Source: Lolium rigidum (taxonomy: Eukaryota > Streptophyta > Magnoliopsida > Poales > Poaceae). Taken from it: a stretch of 64,000 bases of DNA. The notes beneath the pieces are model-generated. The model saw only the letters and a list, made by a program, of their open reading frames with translations. It did not search any database and was not told the origin of the DNA. Numbering within the stretch: position 1 is the first letter of the stretch; each line of letters opens with the position of its first letter. Shown here piece by piece: positions 43,203 to 55,515 of this stretch. The stretch lies in NCBI RefSeq assembly GCF_022539505.1, contig NC_061510.1, positions 272,747,687 through 272,811,686 of the forward strand, read 5' to 3'. The position numbers and the translations under genes are program-made.

Positions 43203-44400
43203 TAATGCAACATATACAGACGAATGACCTACTATCTGGTCTACCAGTAATCGCGTGGTTCAAAGCTAAGCTAATCTAAAATATGGTTTGAAGCGTCACC
43301 TACTTACTACCTCCATTCTGTAAAAAAAAGTATAAAACTTTACCAAAAATACAAGCAGTGTGAAGACGTTCAACAACTACAATTGTACTCCAGCCTAGAT
43401 CATGATGTATCTAATAAGATCCACTTAACATTCTAGATGTTTACAGTTTTCTCAAGGGCATACCTAGATCTCGGCTGATTTAGATTTAGCTAGATGTCAA
43501 CCTGCTTAGTTTTAACTACAGTGAACACTAAACTATGAATCCTAGATTTAAATAAATCTCAACCGGATAGCGTCATCCGACTCTCCGTTATAACCTAATT
43601 GTAACTCATATGACAGCACAAATCACAAAGCAAATTCAATAGTTTGATTTTTTTTCCCCAACTGCAAGTTTGCGACTCATGTGTAACTGGAAATATATCA
43701 GTTGAAAGTTGAAACCCATATGCAACAGATAAACCTCAGTTGAAGTCCATGTGCAACCCATATGACAACACGAAACACGAAAGTTGAATGAGATTTATTT
43801 AAATCTCAGTCGACTTAGAATTAATAAAACCATTTAAAAACTTATAAAATATTTGCATTGTTTAACTTTTGACAAAATTTATACGTCTTGCTTCAAGCGT
43901 TAGTAAATCGTAAACTACATAAATACACATAATTATCTACCTTCTCACGTCAGCTGGCACTGATGCCAATCTAGTGAACAGCTTGGGATCGCACGACTTG
44001 TTTGCATAATTTGCACGGACGACAGAGATTAGCACCAACTAACTGTACATCAGTAATTGGAGCAATGGCATTACCGAGCTAATGTAACATGCATTATGAT
44101 GTCCGGGAAGGCTGGAAAAGCTGATTACCTGAATGAAAGTAAGAATATTCTATATCAGTGCCTCATGGTCACTGGGATAGCACTCCCGTCGATCTGTCGA
44201 TAGTACTATGCCATATATAGGTGTCTGATGTAATCCATGTGCTGATTATGTGTACCTATATATGGTACGGATTCTCCTTTTGCTATTTTTATAAAAACAA
44301 AAAAGATTCTTCAAATTTGAAGATCGCCATGGCATGTTCACTGCAGCTAGCACAACACAACTGTCAAGGTCATTTGGTACGTATAATCTTGTGGTAGCAT

Positions 44401-45115
44401 TTTTTTTTAATGGAGGGTGAGACTTTCAGCCTATGCAATAAAAAGATGTATACACCCATCTTTATTATTTTATTCAAGGATGGATAAAGAGCACATACAT
44501 ATATTAAAAATTCGAAGCCTCCATGCAACACCTACAAACCTTACAATTAGTGAAGATCATGTCAACATGGCGTAGAAACAACGAAAAACACCATCAGCTA
44601 GGAACCGTGAACATCGCATACCCCGAGACGCCCTCTAGGCAAAACGAGAGTGTTCATCTGGTTCAGCAAACTCTTAGCGAGCACCTCATATACATGCTAT
44701 AGAAGACGTCACTGCCATCAAACCGCTGAGCAATTTTCATGGTTAGCATCTGCATAAAAAATTGCCGATCTTTCTGATGATGCTACCATGGTGCCAAACA
44801 GTGCCTCCTCCCTACACGGGCACCTTGGTACACGTCCTCCGTCGAGACTCCACGGCACCACGCCACTGAGACCCATCGTCCTTGACGCGTTAAGAACCAC
44901 TCTGCTCCACCTCAGAGCCCCTCAGCCAACATCTGCTCCAAAATCGATGCCCACATGAGCGAGAACGGCGCCGCATGTTGTCATCGTTCGATCCGGGAAG
45001 CCCAGACCTAAGGTTTCCCCAAGAGCAGCCCGAGCGAGAACACGATGTCTGCAGCAACGATGCCTTCAACAAGTTAGCGGTGTATGCCGCCATCGCTCGC
45101 CTAGATGCACTATTG
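44401..45115 (-). mobile_element. LINE-like element, second copy (partial)
   Basis: Starts with a T-run (44400-44409, the A-tail when read on minus) followed by 'ggagggtgagactttcagc', and shares blocks with 10207-11456: 'ccatgccactgag'-like text, 'aacatctgctccaaaatcgatgcc', 'tcgatccgggaagcccaga', 'aggtttcccc' and 'cgatgccttc'. It ends near 45115, shorter than the first copy, consistent with 5' truncation. No TSD was found and there is no RT. Confidence 0.45.
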
Positions 45116-45911
45116 ACATATGAGTATTGTCACCTGATCATAGCATCAAATCATGCAACTAACACTACTTAAACATTAATGCCTTTATCGGTCTTGTTGG
45201 TTTGGGTACCTTTCAAACCTTCAAGATCGGGATAAAAATATCTAAGACATGAAATGGATCTCTACTCCCATATTGCATAATATCCCATAAATGTTAGATT
45301 CACACATCGTTGCAAAGATTAGGCCTAAGCTCATAGCCAAGTGGACTACTCACACATAATTAGATGAACAATAGTAAACATTGTATAAAAAATCTCAAAG
45401 AGATGAATGATGAGACTTATAATGCCAACAATCAAATATCAAATATAGATTACAAGTATATGGAGAGGGGCTGAAGATGATTAAGGTGTTGATGAAGCAT
45501 TGAAATCGATGGCGGCGGCTTTGACGCTTCGGTGGAGATGGGATCATATCTGACAGTGGAATGGGATTTTTCTCTCTGTGTGTCTCTCCAATGCCTCGGG
45601 TCTCTTTAGGTTTTATATTAGGCTTGACAAGGTGGAGCCACCAACACATGGTATGCTCACTCGTTAAGGGCAGGGATGACTATACCATGTACAAATCCTG
45701 CTATTGACACATACACCTCAACCCGTCCTACTGGAATACCTTGGCAACCCCTTTATGACCACCATGTTATAATGTGGCGGTTGATGATGTCTAAGCACAT
45801 GCTGGTAAAAGTGATTAGATATGGCCTCACGGTCTAAAGATTTGGTTACAACATTTCTTACTAGTATCACAATCGTGAACTTTGTGACTTGATCACATTG
45901 CAATACCTTAT
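45116..45911. other. Unassigned AT-rich DNA
   Basis: Only short frames without recognised domains; possibly old retrotransposon sequence but no termini seen. Confidence 0.4.
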
Positions 45912-46090
45912 AGCATCTCCACTCGCCCTCCCCAAAGGCCCCCTATACACTTTTGGGGGCGCTGGCGCCAAAAATCGCGCTCAGCCGCAGCCCCCATTTT
46001 TTTTTTGCGCTGGCGCAGCCCAACTTTCCATCCGGCACCTCCAGGCCAAACCTAGTAGAAAGGGAGGCTAGAGGGGGCACCGGACGGCGG
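45912..46090. mobile_element. Fragment of a GC-rich DNA-transposon/MITE terminus
   Basis: 'gcatctccactcgccctcccc...gggggcgctggcgccaaaaa' resembles a dispersed GC-rich MITE end common in Triticeae (from memory). No matching second end is found within 500 bp. A truncated copy is the best reading. Confidence 0.35.
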
Positions 46091-46139
46091 GAAATCGCCG
46101 CGGGCCAGCCTTGGCAGCGAGATGTGCCTGCATCTTTGC

Positions 46140-48229
46140 AATATCCCAGTATTCGAGACGATTGCGGGGTAGTTTTCGAAAGGGATGTGCATTGCATCAT
46201 AAAATATGGGGAAATTTAGCGCTTATTTATAAACTACAACACAAGGGGGACAAGTTTCTCTCTCAACACCAGACAGGGTTAGGGTTTCGAGAGTGCGATA
46301 AACTTGGACCTATCCTATATTAACTTAGGGTTTCGAGAAGAGACGGGAACATTTCATATTTCAATTTAAGTTGCATGATTGAATTCAAACAAGTTAGGTT
46401 TGAATTTCAAATTCAAACTACAATTTGATATAACATAATTCAAATAGGGGTAGGGGCAACCATAACTAGCAAGTCATGCACTGATAGGGTCACAACAATT
46501 ACCCAGCCATCTATAAAAGCCAACCAGAGCATCATATCATCACTCCAAGGAGTTCAAGCATCACAGGAGGTGCCAACACATGTTGGTTTCCATCCAGATA
46601 TTGCACAGATGCACAGGAATCATCACTGCATCAAGCAGTTCATGCCTATTTGTCAGAAATATGAAGCACAGCTTCACTGACAAGCACAAATACTTGATAT
46701 AAACCACACTGATGCAGCCAGATGCATCAAATAAACCAACCAGCCAACAGTATTGCCTTTACAAGTAACATCAACCACCAGTACTTGGTGAGAAGCTTGA
46801 TACACAAGAAACAGCAGCATGTAAGATAAAACAGACAAGTGTATAAGCAAACAGGTAGCCCATGATGATCACACGATCATCCAAAGCCACAGAGATAAGC
46901 AATAACCACTGCAAGCATCAGTAGATGCTTTACCAAGCCAAAATATGCACCAGCACTAGATATGAGCACCAGCCAAGCACAAACAGCAGGTTAGCAAGCA
47001 AACAACAGGCAGCTGATGATCAATGGATCATCAGAGCTTGCTTGAGCATGCCAAAGCATGCTAGAGTCAAGCCTAGCATCAGTAATTAACCAGTCACTGA
47101 ATAATACACCAAACCTTAACTGAATTAAACAGAAACTGAATATATAATTTATAATTGTATCCAGAAGCACATCAAAGAGGTGATGTGTTACTGAATCCAA
47201 CTACACAAGCAGCACATAGCAACAGCTGCTGAAGCAGCATGGCAAGCCATGAGCATCACAACATGCTCATGAGCAATTGCATTAGAGTCACAGCAGTAAC
47301 AACAGAATAAACACAAGCATAGGAGTAGCTGTAGACAAGTGATACATGCATGAGCAGGCCAGTAGCATACATGGATTTCACAAGAACCATGCACAGCAAG
47401 TAGGGAAGAGCAGCATAGGCTAGAACAACAGCAGAGCAGTGGCATAGGCATGGCCACAAAAGCAGCACACAGCAGCAGCACTTAGCAGCAGCACACAGCA
47501 GCAACCTCAGCACAACACCATGGATGCCAAAGCAACCAGTGGTGAGTGAGGAGGAAGAACAGATGAGAAGGAGAGGGTGGAGCACATACCTGGGCAAGCA
47601 GATGGCAGTCGCAGCCATGGCGGCCACGCCGGCACACGCCGGGTGCACGGCGGCGCCAGGCCAAGCCAAACCAGGCCACGGCCAGCACCGCAACACCCAG
47701 CACCCCCACAGCGTGGATCACGGAGGCGGCACATCATCAGAGACGCCGGTGAGTGGCAGATCGCCGTGAATCTGCAAACCCTAGGTTGCAGAAGGGGGTC
47801 GGCGGCGAGCGGAGAGGGCGAGATCTCCAGATCGAAGACGATAGAAGTGAGCGGCGTCGCGGGGCGGTTCGATTGCGCCCCACGGCGAGGACCAGTACCG
47901 TCGGAGTCATCCGAAATCGGCCGGCGACGCAGGCGTCGCGAGAGAGGAGCTAGGGTTTCAGTCGCGCGCGCGCGAGAGAGAAGTGAGGTTGGTTGAACCG
48001 GGCCAGGTGGGTCGGTTCGACCTAACCCACTGGGTTACACCGACAGGTGGACCCATGGGTAATTTGGTCATTTCCAAATTCTCCTTAAACTGAAACTTTG
48101 ACCAAATTTTAAAAATTGAAGGTAACTATAAAAAAAATAGAGAAAAATATGCAAACCACTTAAAATTTTATTCTCTATCCAAATAAAATATGAGATAGAA
48201 TTTTTGAGACAACATACTTTGAATCATTA
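46140..48229 (+). mobile_element. Unclassified LTR-retrotransposon-like DNA, left part
   Basis: Features usual in large grass LTRs: 'tttgaatttcaaattcaaac' AT-rich blocks, a TATA box CTATAAAAG at 46511-46519 followed by a long CAGCA-rich transcribed-looking stretch (46530-47520), then a GC-rich block (47560-48000). ORFs in the GC-rich block (e.g. 47577-47996) and antisense frames at 47188-47737 are compositional. The sequence resumes at 50862 after Helitron 2. Neither LTR end is identified, so the class is uncertain. Confidence 0.4.
46511..46519 (+). promoter_or_regulatory. TATA box of LTR-like promoter
   Basis: CTATAAAAG is a strong plant TATA box in an AT-rich context, with 'catcatatcatcactcc' about 30 bp downstream as a plausible start region. 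Confidence 0.45.
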
Positions 48230-50861
48230 TCTATTATATTATTAAAACAACAAACAACGAACGGTATAGATTAATCATAGGTTATATAGTTGAAACGGAC
48301 GCCTTGGATTAAAAAAAATGAAACGCCTCGCGTTACCAAAGTTAGTTTAAATTGCAACCGTAAACAGAAACGTAAGAGCATACAACACCGTTTAAAATGA
48401 CAAGGAAACTACTTCCGAGAAGTACGCGCATAACCAACAACTTTTAGAAGGAGGATTAACATATATAGACAATTCTCCACGTCTCCACCTATATTAAACA
48501 ACCGCGATATTCATGTTGCTTAACCTAGATTGATCAATGGAGCTCATCGGCCGATCACCACCGTCGGCAACACGACGATCTCCAACTCGCGCGCGAGAGC
48601 CTTGCGGGCACGATCTGGACTCCATCGCGGTGACGGCATCATCGCCCTCGGCGAGCAAGCCAGCCAAATGAGGCGTTTGCGGTGACAGCGCAGAAACCCT
48701 ACGCATCGCTCCAATTCCCTTGACTCTTCGGTTTAAACAAGGATGCGGCGATAGTGGGCTGGCTGTTCGCTGCTTTCATGTTTGCAGATCAGTGAGGAGT
48801 TTTAGATCATCGGTGAGGGATCCCAGAATTACAAGAATAATCACGCCTCAGGGGTGGTAGGTCGTCGGGTGGGTATGCTGATGGAAGCTTCGTGCCTTTC
48901 TCTACAAAACCTCTGAAGCGCTCGAAGACGGAGCTGACACCTTTGACGATCTGGCAACGGCAATGTGCGGAACACACAAGGATAGAGCCAGTTCTACGGA
49001 AAGGTTGATAGCGATCGGGAGAGACACTACAACGTCGGAAAAGCATTGGTCGTTCGATCGATGGCGTGTTATCTCTACTGAATGTGGCGGCGGGAGGTTC
49101 CGGTGGTTATCCATGAACAACAAAAATCATTGTGCTGCGGAGAGCGGGCCGCTATGAACTCCAGCAGCCTGAGCTTAGGGAGAACCTGTTTGATGTTGTT
49201 CTACCCGACGTTGATGGATTGCACGGATCAATTGGTAGACCAACGTGTGCATGGCGAGCGTGATTGCAATCTGCTTGATCGCTGCCGCCTGACTACCACG
49301 ACGTTGTTCATGCTGTTGGTGAACTTTGAGCCCAATGACTCCCTACACCGCTACACGGGATCAGCCAGTAAGTACTTCAGCCCCATGCTCTGAACTGCAC
49401 AGTCCAAAAACCCACACGATCGACTGATATGCAGCAACTGCTTGCATCAAACGGGTGATGATTTGGAGTAAAAAACTTTATATGCATGGATGAAGTCGAA
49501 GTATAGGCCAACGTTGGTCCAGTGGCCGGTGTGAGTTGTCGTTAGTCTGTGTAGGAATCCGTAGGATACAGATGTTATATTCCTTCCTGCGGCAACCATA
49601 TGACGAGCAACCAGAGGGCAGCAGCAAAGCAGTATGGATTGGGCGACCGGCAACATCCGCGTGGTTTGCACCAGTTCGGACCCTGCTGAGTTTCTGATCA
49701 CAATTGTGCACTACAGTTAAGGGTACAATTCCATGGACTAGATGTTTAGGTGGACCACGCAATCCATCAGAAGTCGATTGAAAAAGAATCTGCCATCTCC
49801 TTCGAAAAAATCTTCTTCAGCTAACATGCGGTGCATGCATTTTGCATCCAGACCATCTCACGAATGTATACAAACTATATACAAAAGGCATAGGCTTAGG
49901 GCCTATATTACTCATGGAAAAGTTTAGTGCATAATATGAAAGAGGATATTTTCCTATTGTGAAAATGTCCTTCCATTTGATTCAAATGAATGAGGATAGA
50001 AAAAAGGCGGATATTTTCTTTGGGTTTGAATCCAAAAGAGCAATAAAGTAATCCTATAGTCCACTTAAAACTTATTTTTTATATTCTATGCATAAATGAA
50101 CAATTCAAATGACATAAATTCTATGGCTATGACACAAGCTTTTCTTTGCATATGTCTTAACCTTGATTTGAAATTTTTTAAGATACCAGTTTTTTCCTAT
50201 TGTTGTGAATAAAATATTAATTTCCGAAAACTCCCATGTTTCCACAATCATCTATTTCGCACATGTAATCATGACCTATTCATGCGTTTTGAGGATATTG
50301 TGGCTCAAGGAGTCCCTAAGTATGTGCCAAAGAGATTGATAGAAAGCAATGGGGATATGATAAAACAAAATGGAGAGGGAGAAGTAGATGATCTTAACTT
50401 CTTTTGTGAATATACATGGACAATACATTGCTTTGGCTAGATGGGGAACATAGGCAGCTAAATTAAAATAATCATGCATAAAATAATCAGACATGATATT
50501 GAAAAAAAAGTAACTGACTTATGACTAATGATGAGGCTAACACGAGCATAAACAAAAACGACAACGGTATTTCAATTTAACTCTTAATGGGTTTTCATCT
50601 GTAGAAGGTAGACAGGACCAAGGAAGCATGGAAGATGAAGGCACAGAATAAGCCTATGCATTTTCACGGTGGGTGTGTATATACTTCAATAGTTTTACCT
50701 ATCAAATTTCTTATCAATAACCTTACTATGTTTCATGGATTTTCAGACAGAACTAAAAGTTTAGGCCATAATTTCATTACATGTTATTTCCCATAAGGCA
50801 AATAACCGCCATAGAAAAAATATCAAATCTAGCTGCGCAAATGCGCGGGTCACCCTGCTAG
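48230..50861 (+). mobile_element. Helitron 2, non-autonomous
   Basis: Starts TCTATTATATTATTAAAAC after A (48229) and ends CTAG followed by T (50862), fitting insertion between A and T. A hairpin GCGCAAATGCGC (50835-50846) lies 15 bp before the end. 2632 bp, no Rep/helicase. GC-richer stretches 48510-49400 contain short frames on both strands (e.g. 48494-48706 minus, 48963-49157 plus, 49082-49393 plus) without domains that I can name; they could be captured gene scraps. The flanks join AT-rich LTR-like DNA on both sides. Confidence 0.85.
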
Positions 50862-51864
50862 TTTAATTCAAAGAAAAGGATTAATAAAGAATCATTAAAA
50901 ATAAGACCATATTTTAATGATTAAATAAGTCCATAAATTAAAAAGGACTTCAAAATAACTTGGCAATATTCCAAGTTAATATTTTCACTCTTAAGGAGAA
51001 ATCATAAATTGTTCTTATTCGACACCTCTGACATGAAGTAACAAAACACCGGGAAGGGGGAACCAAGCCCTAAAAATGGAAAGTATGCATATTTGAATCT
51101 TTAACCATTGCCCTTATCGGACAATGATGCTATCTTTCAGAAACAAAGGACAAGGGTCAGTCCACACCATCGAACTGCAACACTTTGCAGTCTTCAGGCA
51201 AGTTCATCGCTTGCTCATGTCAACTTGAGTATTTTTACCAAATTACTTGAAAATTACTATACTTATCACTCTTGCATGAAAAGTAAAATTGTTATCTTCA
51301 TAACTATGAATATGACTAAATGGTGGGCAATGGAACCATGGTATGAGTATGGTGGAGTTCCATTGCAAGGGTTATATCCATCTAGGATTAAACAACAAAT
51401 TTTGTCCAGTGATTCTTGTGCCGTAAAACTCGTGTTAACCATTAGATCTGGAGTGGGACAGAGTAGTCAATTGTGCTTCTTCCTCTCGTACATATACGGA
51501 TGCGCTTACCGTAGCAGTTGTATCTTGCGAGAACAACTGGAGGGGTGGGGAACCTCTAAGTCCCCACGGTAATGCGGTCTATGATGGGTTGCAACGACCG
51601 ACGAAGGTATCAGGTCGTCGAACCTGGTATTAGTCGAGGTCGGATGGTATCCAATGGATACGCTGACCGGCGAGGACCCAAGGTCGGAATTGCAACAAAG
51701 GGTGGGTGTGCGAGGTCGCGAAGGAGTATAATTTGGCTAAGACCTTATACCGGGCCTGACACCAAAGGAAGTGTTGACGGGAAAGCTGCCCGGTTGGCAC
51801 CAAGGTTAAGATCTCTTATGGGTAAAGCAACACACCTCTGCAGAGTGTAATGAATCGTGACCTG
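50862..51864 (+). mobile_element. Unclassified LTR-retrotransposon-like DNA, right part
   Basis: Continues the DNA interrupted by Helitron 2. 51580-51860 ('gcaacgaccgacgaagg', 'aacacacctctgcagagtg') is a type of sequence I associate with grass LTR retrotransposons. A 154-residue frame (51108-51572) has no recognised domain. Retrotransposon B is inserted at 51865; the preceding 5 bp (acctg) would be its TSD but the other side is outside the window. Confidence 0.4.
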
Positions 51865-53470
51865 TGATACGTCTCCGACGTATCGATAATTTCTTATGTT
51901 CCATGCCATATTATTGATGATACCTACATGTTTTATGCACACTTTATGTCATATTCGTGCATTTTCTGGAACTAACCTATTAACAAGATGCCGAAGAGCC
52001 AGTTCCTGTTTTCTGCTGTTTTTGGTTTCAGAAATCCTAGTAACGAAATATTCTCGGAATTGGACGAAATCAAGACCCAGGGTCCTATTTTGCCACGAAC
52101 CTTCCAGAAGACCGAAAGGGATACGAAGTGGGACGACGAGGCGCCGCCACCATAGGGCCGCGCGGCCAACGGGGGGCCCGCGCCGCCCTATGGTGTGGGC
52201 CCCTCGTCAGCCCTCCGACTCCGCCCTTCCGCCTACTTAAAGCCTCCGTCGCGAAACCCCTGATGCGAAAAAACCACGATACGGAAAACCTTCCGGAGAC
52301 GCCGCCGCCGCCAATCCCATCTCGGGGGATTCTGGAGATCTCCTCCGGCACCCTGCCGGAGAGGGGATTCATCTCCCGGAGGACTCTACACCGCCATGGT
52401 CGCCTCCGGAGTGATGAGTGAGTAGTTCACCCCTGGACTATGGGTCCATAGCAGTAGCTAGATGGTTGTCTTCTCCTCATTGTGCTTCATTGTTGGATCT
52501 TGTGAGCTGCCTAACATGATCAAGATCATCTATCTGTAATACTCTATGTTGTGTTTGTCGGGATCCGATGGATAGAGAATACCATGTTATGTTAATTATC
52601 AAGTTATTGCATTTGTGTTGTTTATGATCTTGCATGCTCTCCGTTATTAGTAGAGGCTCTGGCCAAGTTTTTACTCTTAACTCCAAGAGGGAGTATTTAT
52701 GCTCGATAGTGGGTTCATGCCTCGCATTGACACCGGGACGAGTGACGAGAAGTTCTAAGGTTGTGTTGTGCTTGTTGCCACTAGGGATAAAACATTGGCG
52801 CTATGTCCGAGGATGTAGTTGTTGATTACATTACGCACCATACTTAATGCAATTGTCTCGTTGCTTTGCAACTTAATACTCGGAAGGGGTTCGGATGATA
52901 ACTCTGAAGGTGGACTTTTTAGGCATAGATGCAGTTGGATGGCGGTCTATGTACTTTGTCGTAATCCCCAATTAAATCTCACTGTACTTATCATGACATG
53001 TATGTGCATTGTTATGCCCTCTCTATTTGTCAATTGCCCGACTGTAATTTGTTCACCCAACATGCTTTTATCTTATGGGAGAGACACCTCTAGTGAACTG
53101 TGGACCCCGGTCCATTCTTTAATACTCGAAATACAAATCTGCTGCAATACTTGTTTTACTCGTTTTCTCTCGCAAACAATCATCTTCCACACAATACGGT
53201 TAATCCTTTGTTACAGCAAGCCGGTGAGATTGACAACCTCACTCGTTTCGTTGGGGAAAAGTACTTTGGTTGTGTTGTGCAGGTTCCACGTTGGCGCCGG
53301 AATCCCTGGTGTTGCGCCGCACTACATCCCGCCGCCATCAACCTTCAACGTGCTTCTTGGCTCCTCCTGGTTCGATAAACCTTGGTTTCTTTCTGAGGGA
53401 AAAGTTGCTGCTGTGCGCATCATACCTTCCTCTTGGGGTTCCCAACGAACGCGTGAAATACACGCCATCA
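51865..53470 (+). repeat. 5' LTR of retrotransposon B
   Basis: TGATACG...CCATCA, 1606 bp, aligned with both LTRs of A. A 268-codon frame at 52819-53625 runs across the LTR end and is not a gene. Confidence 0.94.
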
Positions 53471-53481
53471 AGCATATTTTC

Positions 53482-53499
53482 TGGCGCCGTTGCCGGGGA
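53482..53499 (+). other. Primer-binding site of retrotransposon B (tRNA-Asp)
   Basis: Identical 18-mer to the site in element A, 11 bp after the LTR. Confidence 0.9.
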
Positions 53500-53726
53500 G
53501 ATCAAGACACGCTGCAAGGGGAGTCTCCACTTCTCAATCTCTTTACTTTGTTTTTGTCTTGCTTTATTTTATTAACTACTTTGTTTGCTGCACTTATATC
53601 AAAACACAAAAAAATTAGTTGCTAGTTTTACTTTATTTACTGTCTTGCACTCTATATCAGAAACACAAAAAAAAATTAGTTACTTGCATTTACTTTATCT
53701 AGTTTGCTTTATTTACTACTGTTAAA

Positions 53727-54405
53727 ATGAGTAATCCTGAAGTTGAAGTTCGTTCGTTTAAGCAACAAGGGGGAGAATGTTTAAAAGATGCTTGGTATAG
53801 AATTAGTGATGCCCATAATAGGTGCACTAAGAAACACTCCACCACTATCCTACTCAGGAATTTTTATGTTGGTATCTCTAGCTGGAATAGATATGTTCTT
53901 GATTGTCTCGCGGGAGGTAACTTCCTAGGCGCTCCCGCTTTAGAAGCTAGTTGCATTATTGAGAGTTTATTTGGAACACCACCTTGTTAATGAAATTAAA
54001 ATTGAAACCTCCCTTGAGGATGTTATGAAAAAATTGGAAACCATAGAGAAAAAATTTAGTGTTGAAACTAAGTTGGAGATGTTACTTGTTAAAACTGATA
54101 AACTTGATAAATCCTTAGGAGGAATTGATGAAAGAATTAGTGTCCTAGGAACTTGTGTTGACCATGATAATCAAATTAATAGGATTGGCGAACTTGAAAA
54201 AGCTATGGGAACCTTGGGTTCAACCTTTTCATCTTTACAGTTTAGAGAGAAAGCTTATGTGGGAAAGGAGCAAAAGTTTATGTATGCCTCTAAAGTGCCT
54301 AAACCAAAGAAATATTATTATAGGCCTAAAATTGACAAAGCCCCTAGTACCACTGCAAATGGGGGAGCTTATGATATCAATGCTCCATATTTTGATGTTA
54401 CTTGA
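53727..54405 (+). pseudogene. Gag-like region of retrotransposon B (Athila-type), frameshifted
   Basis: The first frame (ATG at 53727, TAA at 53988) encodes 87 residues with ECLKDAWYRI, a C..H pair, LLRNFYVGIS, RYVLDCLAGGNF and EASCIIESL. This is the pattern of the retrotransposon gag domain (PF03732 type) in Athila-like Gypsy elements: DAW, FY.G, LD..AGG, EA. A +1 shift near 53975-53990 leads into a second frame (to TGA at 54403-54405) rich in K/E/L heptads (LEDVMKKLETIEKKF, LVKTDKLDKSLGG), a likely coiled coil, ending YDINAPYFDVT. No zinc knuckle, protease or polymerase follows. It was probably one structural protein of a non-autonomous element; whether the shift is real, programmed or a consensus error is open. 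Confidence 0.7.
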
Positions 54406-55151
54406 TATACACTTTCTGCGGCTAGCTGAAAGGCGTTAAAGAAAAGCGCTTATGGGAGACAACCCATGTTTTTACTACAGTATTTTTGTTTTATATTTGA
54501 GTCTTGGAAGTTGTTTACTACTGTAGCAACCTCTCCTTATCTTAGTTTTGAGTTTTGTTGTGCCAAGTAAAGTCTTTGATAGTAAAGTAAGTACTAGATT
54601 TGGATTACTGCGCAGTTCCAGATTTCTTTGCTGTCACGAATCTGGGTCTACCTCCCTGTAGGTAGCTCAGAAAATTAAGCCAATTTACGTGCATGATCCT
54701 CAGATATGTACGCAACTTTCATTCAATTTGGGAATTTTCATTTGAGCAAGTCTGGTGGCCTAATAAAATCCATCTTTACGGACTGTTCTGTTTTGACAGA
54801 TTCTGCCTTTTTATTTCGCATTGCCTCTTTCGCTATGTTGGATGAATTTCTTTGATCCATTAATGTCCAGTAGCTTTATGCAATGTCCAGAAGTGTTAAG
54901 AATGATTGTGTCACCTCTGAACATGTGAATTTTTATTGTGCACTAACCCTCTAATGAGTTGTTTCGAGTTTGGTGTGGAGGAAGTTTTCAAGGATCAAGA
55001 GAGGAGTATGATGCAATATGATCAAGGAGAGTGAAAGCTCTAAGCTTGGGGATGCCCCGGTGGTTCACCCCTGCATATTTTAAGAAGACTCAAGCGTCTA
55101 AGCTTGGGGATGCCCAAGGCATCCCCTTCTTCATCGACAACATTATCAGGT
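54406..55151 (+). other. 3' non-coding interior of retrotransposon B
   Basis: Matches 3845-4590 of element A closely, including 'ctgaaaggcgttaaagaaaag', two AAGCTTGGGGATGC copies (55042, 55100) and the 'gcccaaggcatccccttcttcatcg' segment where CACTA-3 is inserted. Confidence 0.85.
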
Positions 55152-55334
55152 CACTACTAGGAAAATGGTTATAGGTGGAGGCAAGTGGTGCCGGCGCACC
55201 ACCTAAGAAACGCGCCGGTGGAAAGGGTTGCCGGCGCACCTGTTTTCAGCCGCGCCGGCGATGAGGGCCTACTGCCGGCGCACCTTCCGGAAAGACGCGC
55301 CGGGGAAAAACTTGGCATGGCCGCGGTCGATTCG

Positions 55335-55449
55335 GGCCAGGCCCAAGAGTCATTGCCGGCGCACCAGCCCAGGGGTGCGCCGGCGGAAAACGAGCTATTG
55401 CCGGCGCACCCCTGGGCTGGTGCGCCGGCAATGACTCTTGGGCCTGGCC
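55335..55449. repeat. Perfect 50-bp inverted repeat with 15-nt loop
   Basis: 55335-55384 is the exact reverse complement of 55400-55449, spaced by GGAAAACGAGCTATT. The arms contain the subterminal motifs and the palindrome-rich GCCGGCGCACC. A transcript across it would form a long perfect hairpin. Confidence 0.95.
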
Positions 55450-55515
55450 TGGGGGTGGTATAGCCGAAATAGCTATGTTCTGCCGGCGCACCCGTGCCAT
55501 GGTGCGCCGGCAGTA

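Larger units (their letters stand above)
42430..44395. repeat. Duplicated low-copy segment, copy 2
   Basis: Matches 9323-10206, 11845-11913 and 24453-24960 in order and orientation. It lacks the LINE-like element and CACTA-1 found in copy 1 but has its own nested MITE pair at 42592-43202. 43430-43830 contains AT-rich DNA with 'gatttaaataaatctcaaccg' and its near-inverse 'gagatttatttaaatctcagtcgac', probably a further MITE. No coding sequence is conserved. Confidence 0.8.
51865..55151 (+). mobile_element. LTR retrotransposon B (sister of A), interrupted by CACTA-3
   Basis: 5' LTR 51865-53470, primer-binding site 53482-53499, gag-like region 53727-54405 and the shared 3' interior to 55151, where CACTA-3 starts. 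The LTR, the primer site and the 3' segment match element A. The coding region differs. The rest, including the 3' LTR, must lie beyond CACTA-3 and outside the window. Confidence 0.9.

Noticed and set aside
47188..47737. Minus-strand frames rich in Leu/Cys that look like membrane proteins
   Set aside because: They come from CAGCA repeats read in antisense; no start context, no domain.
51108..51572. 154-codon frame before retrotransposon B
   Set aside because: No recognised domain and it lies in LTR-like DNA; probably chance.
52819..53625. 268-codon frame
   Set aside because: Runs through the LTR, primer-binding site and leader of retrotransposon B; not preserved in the LTRs of A.
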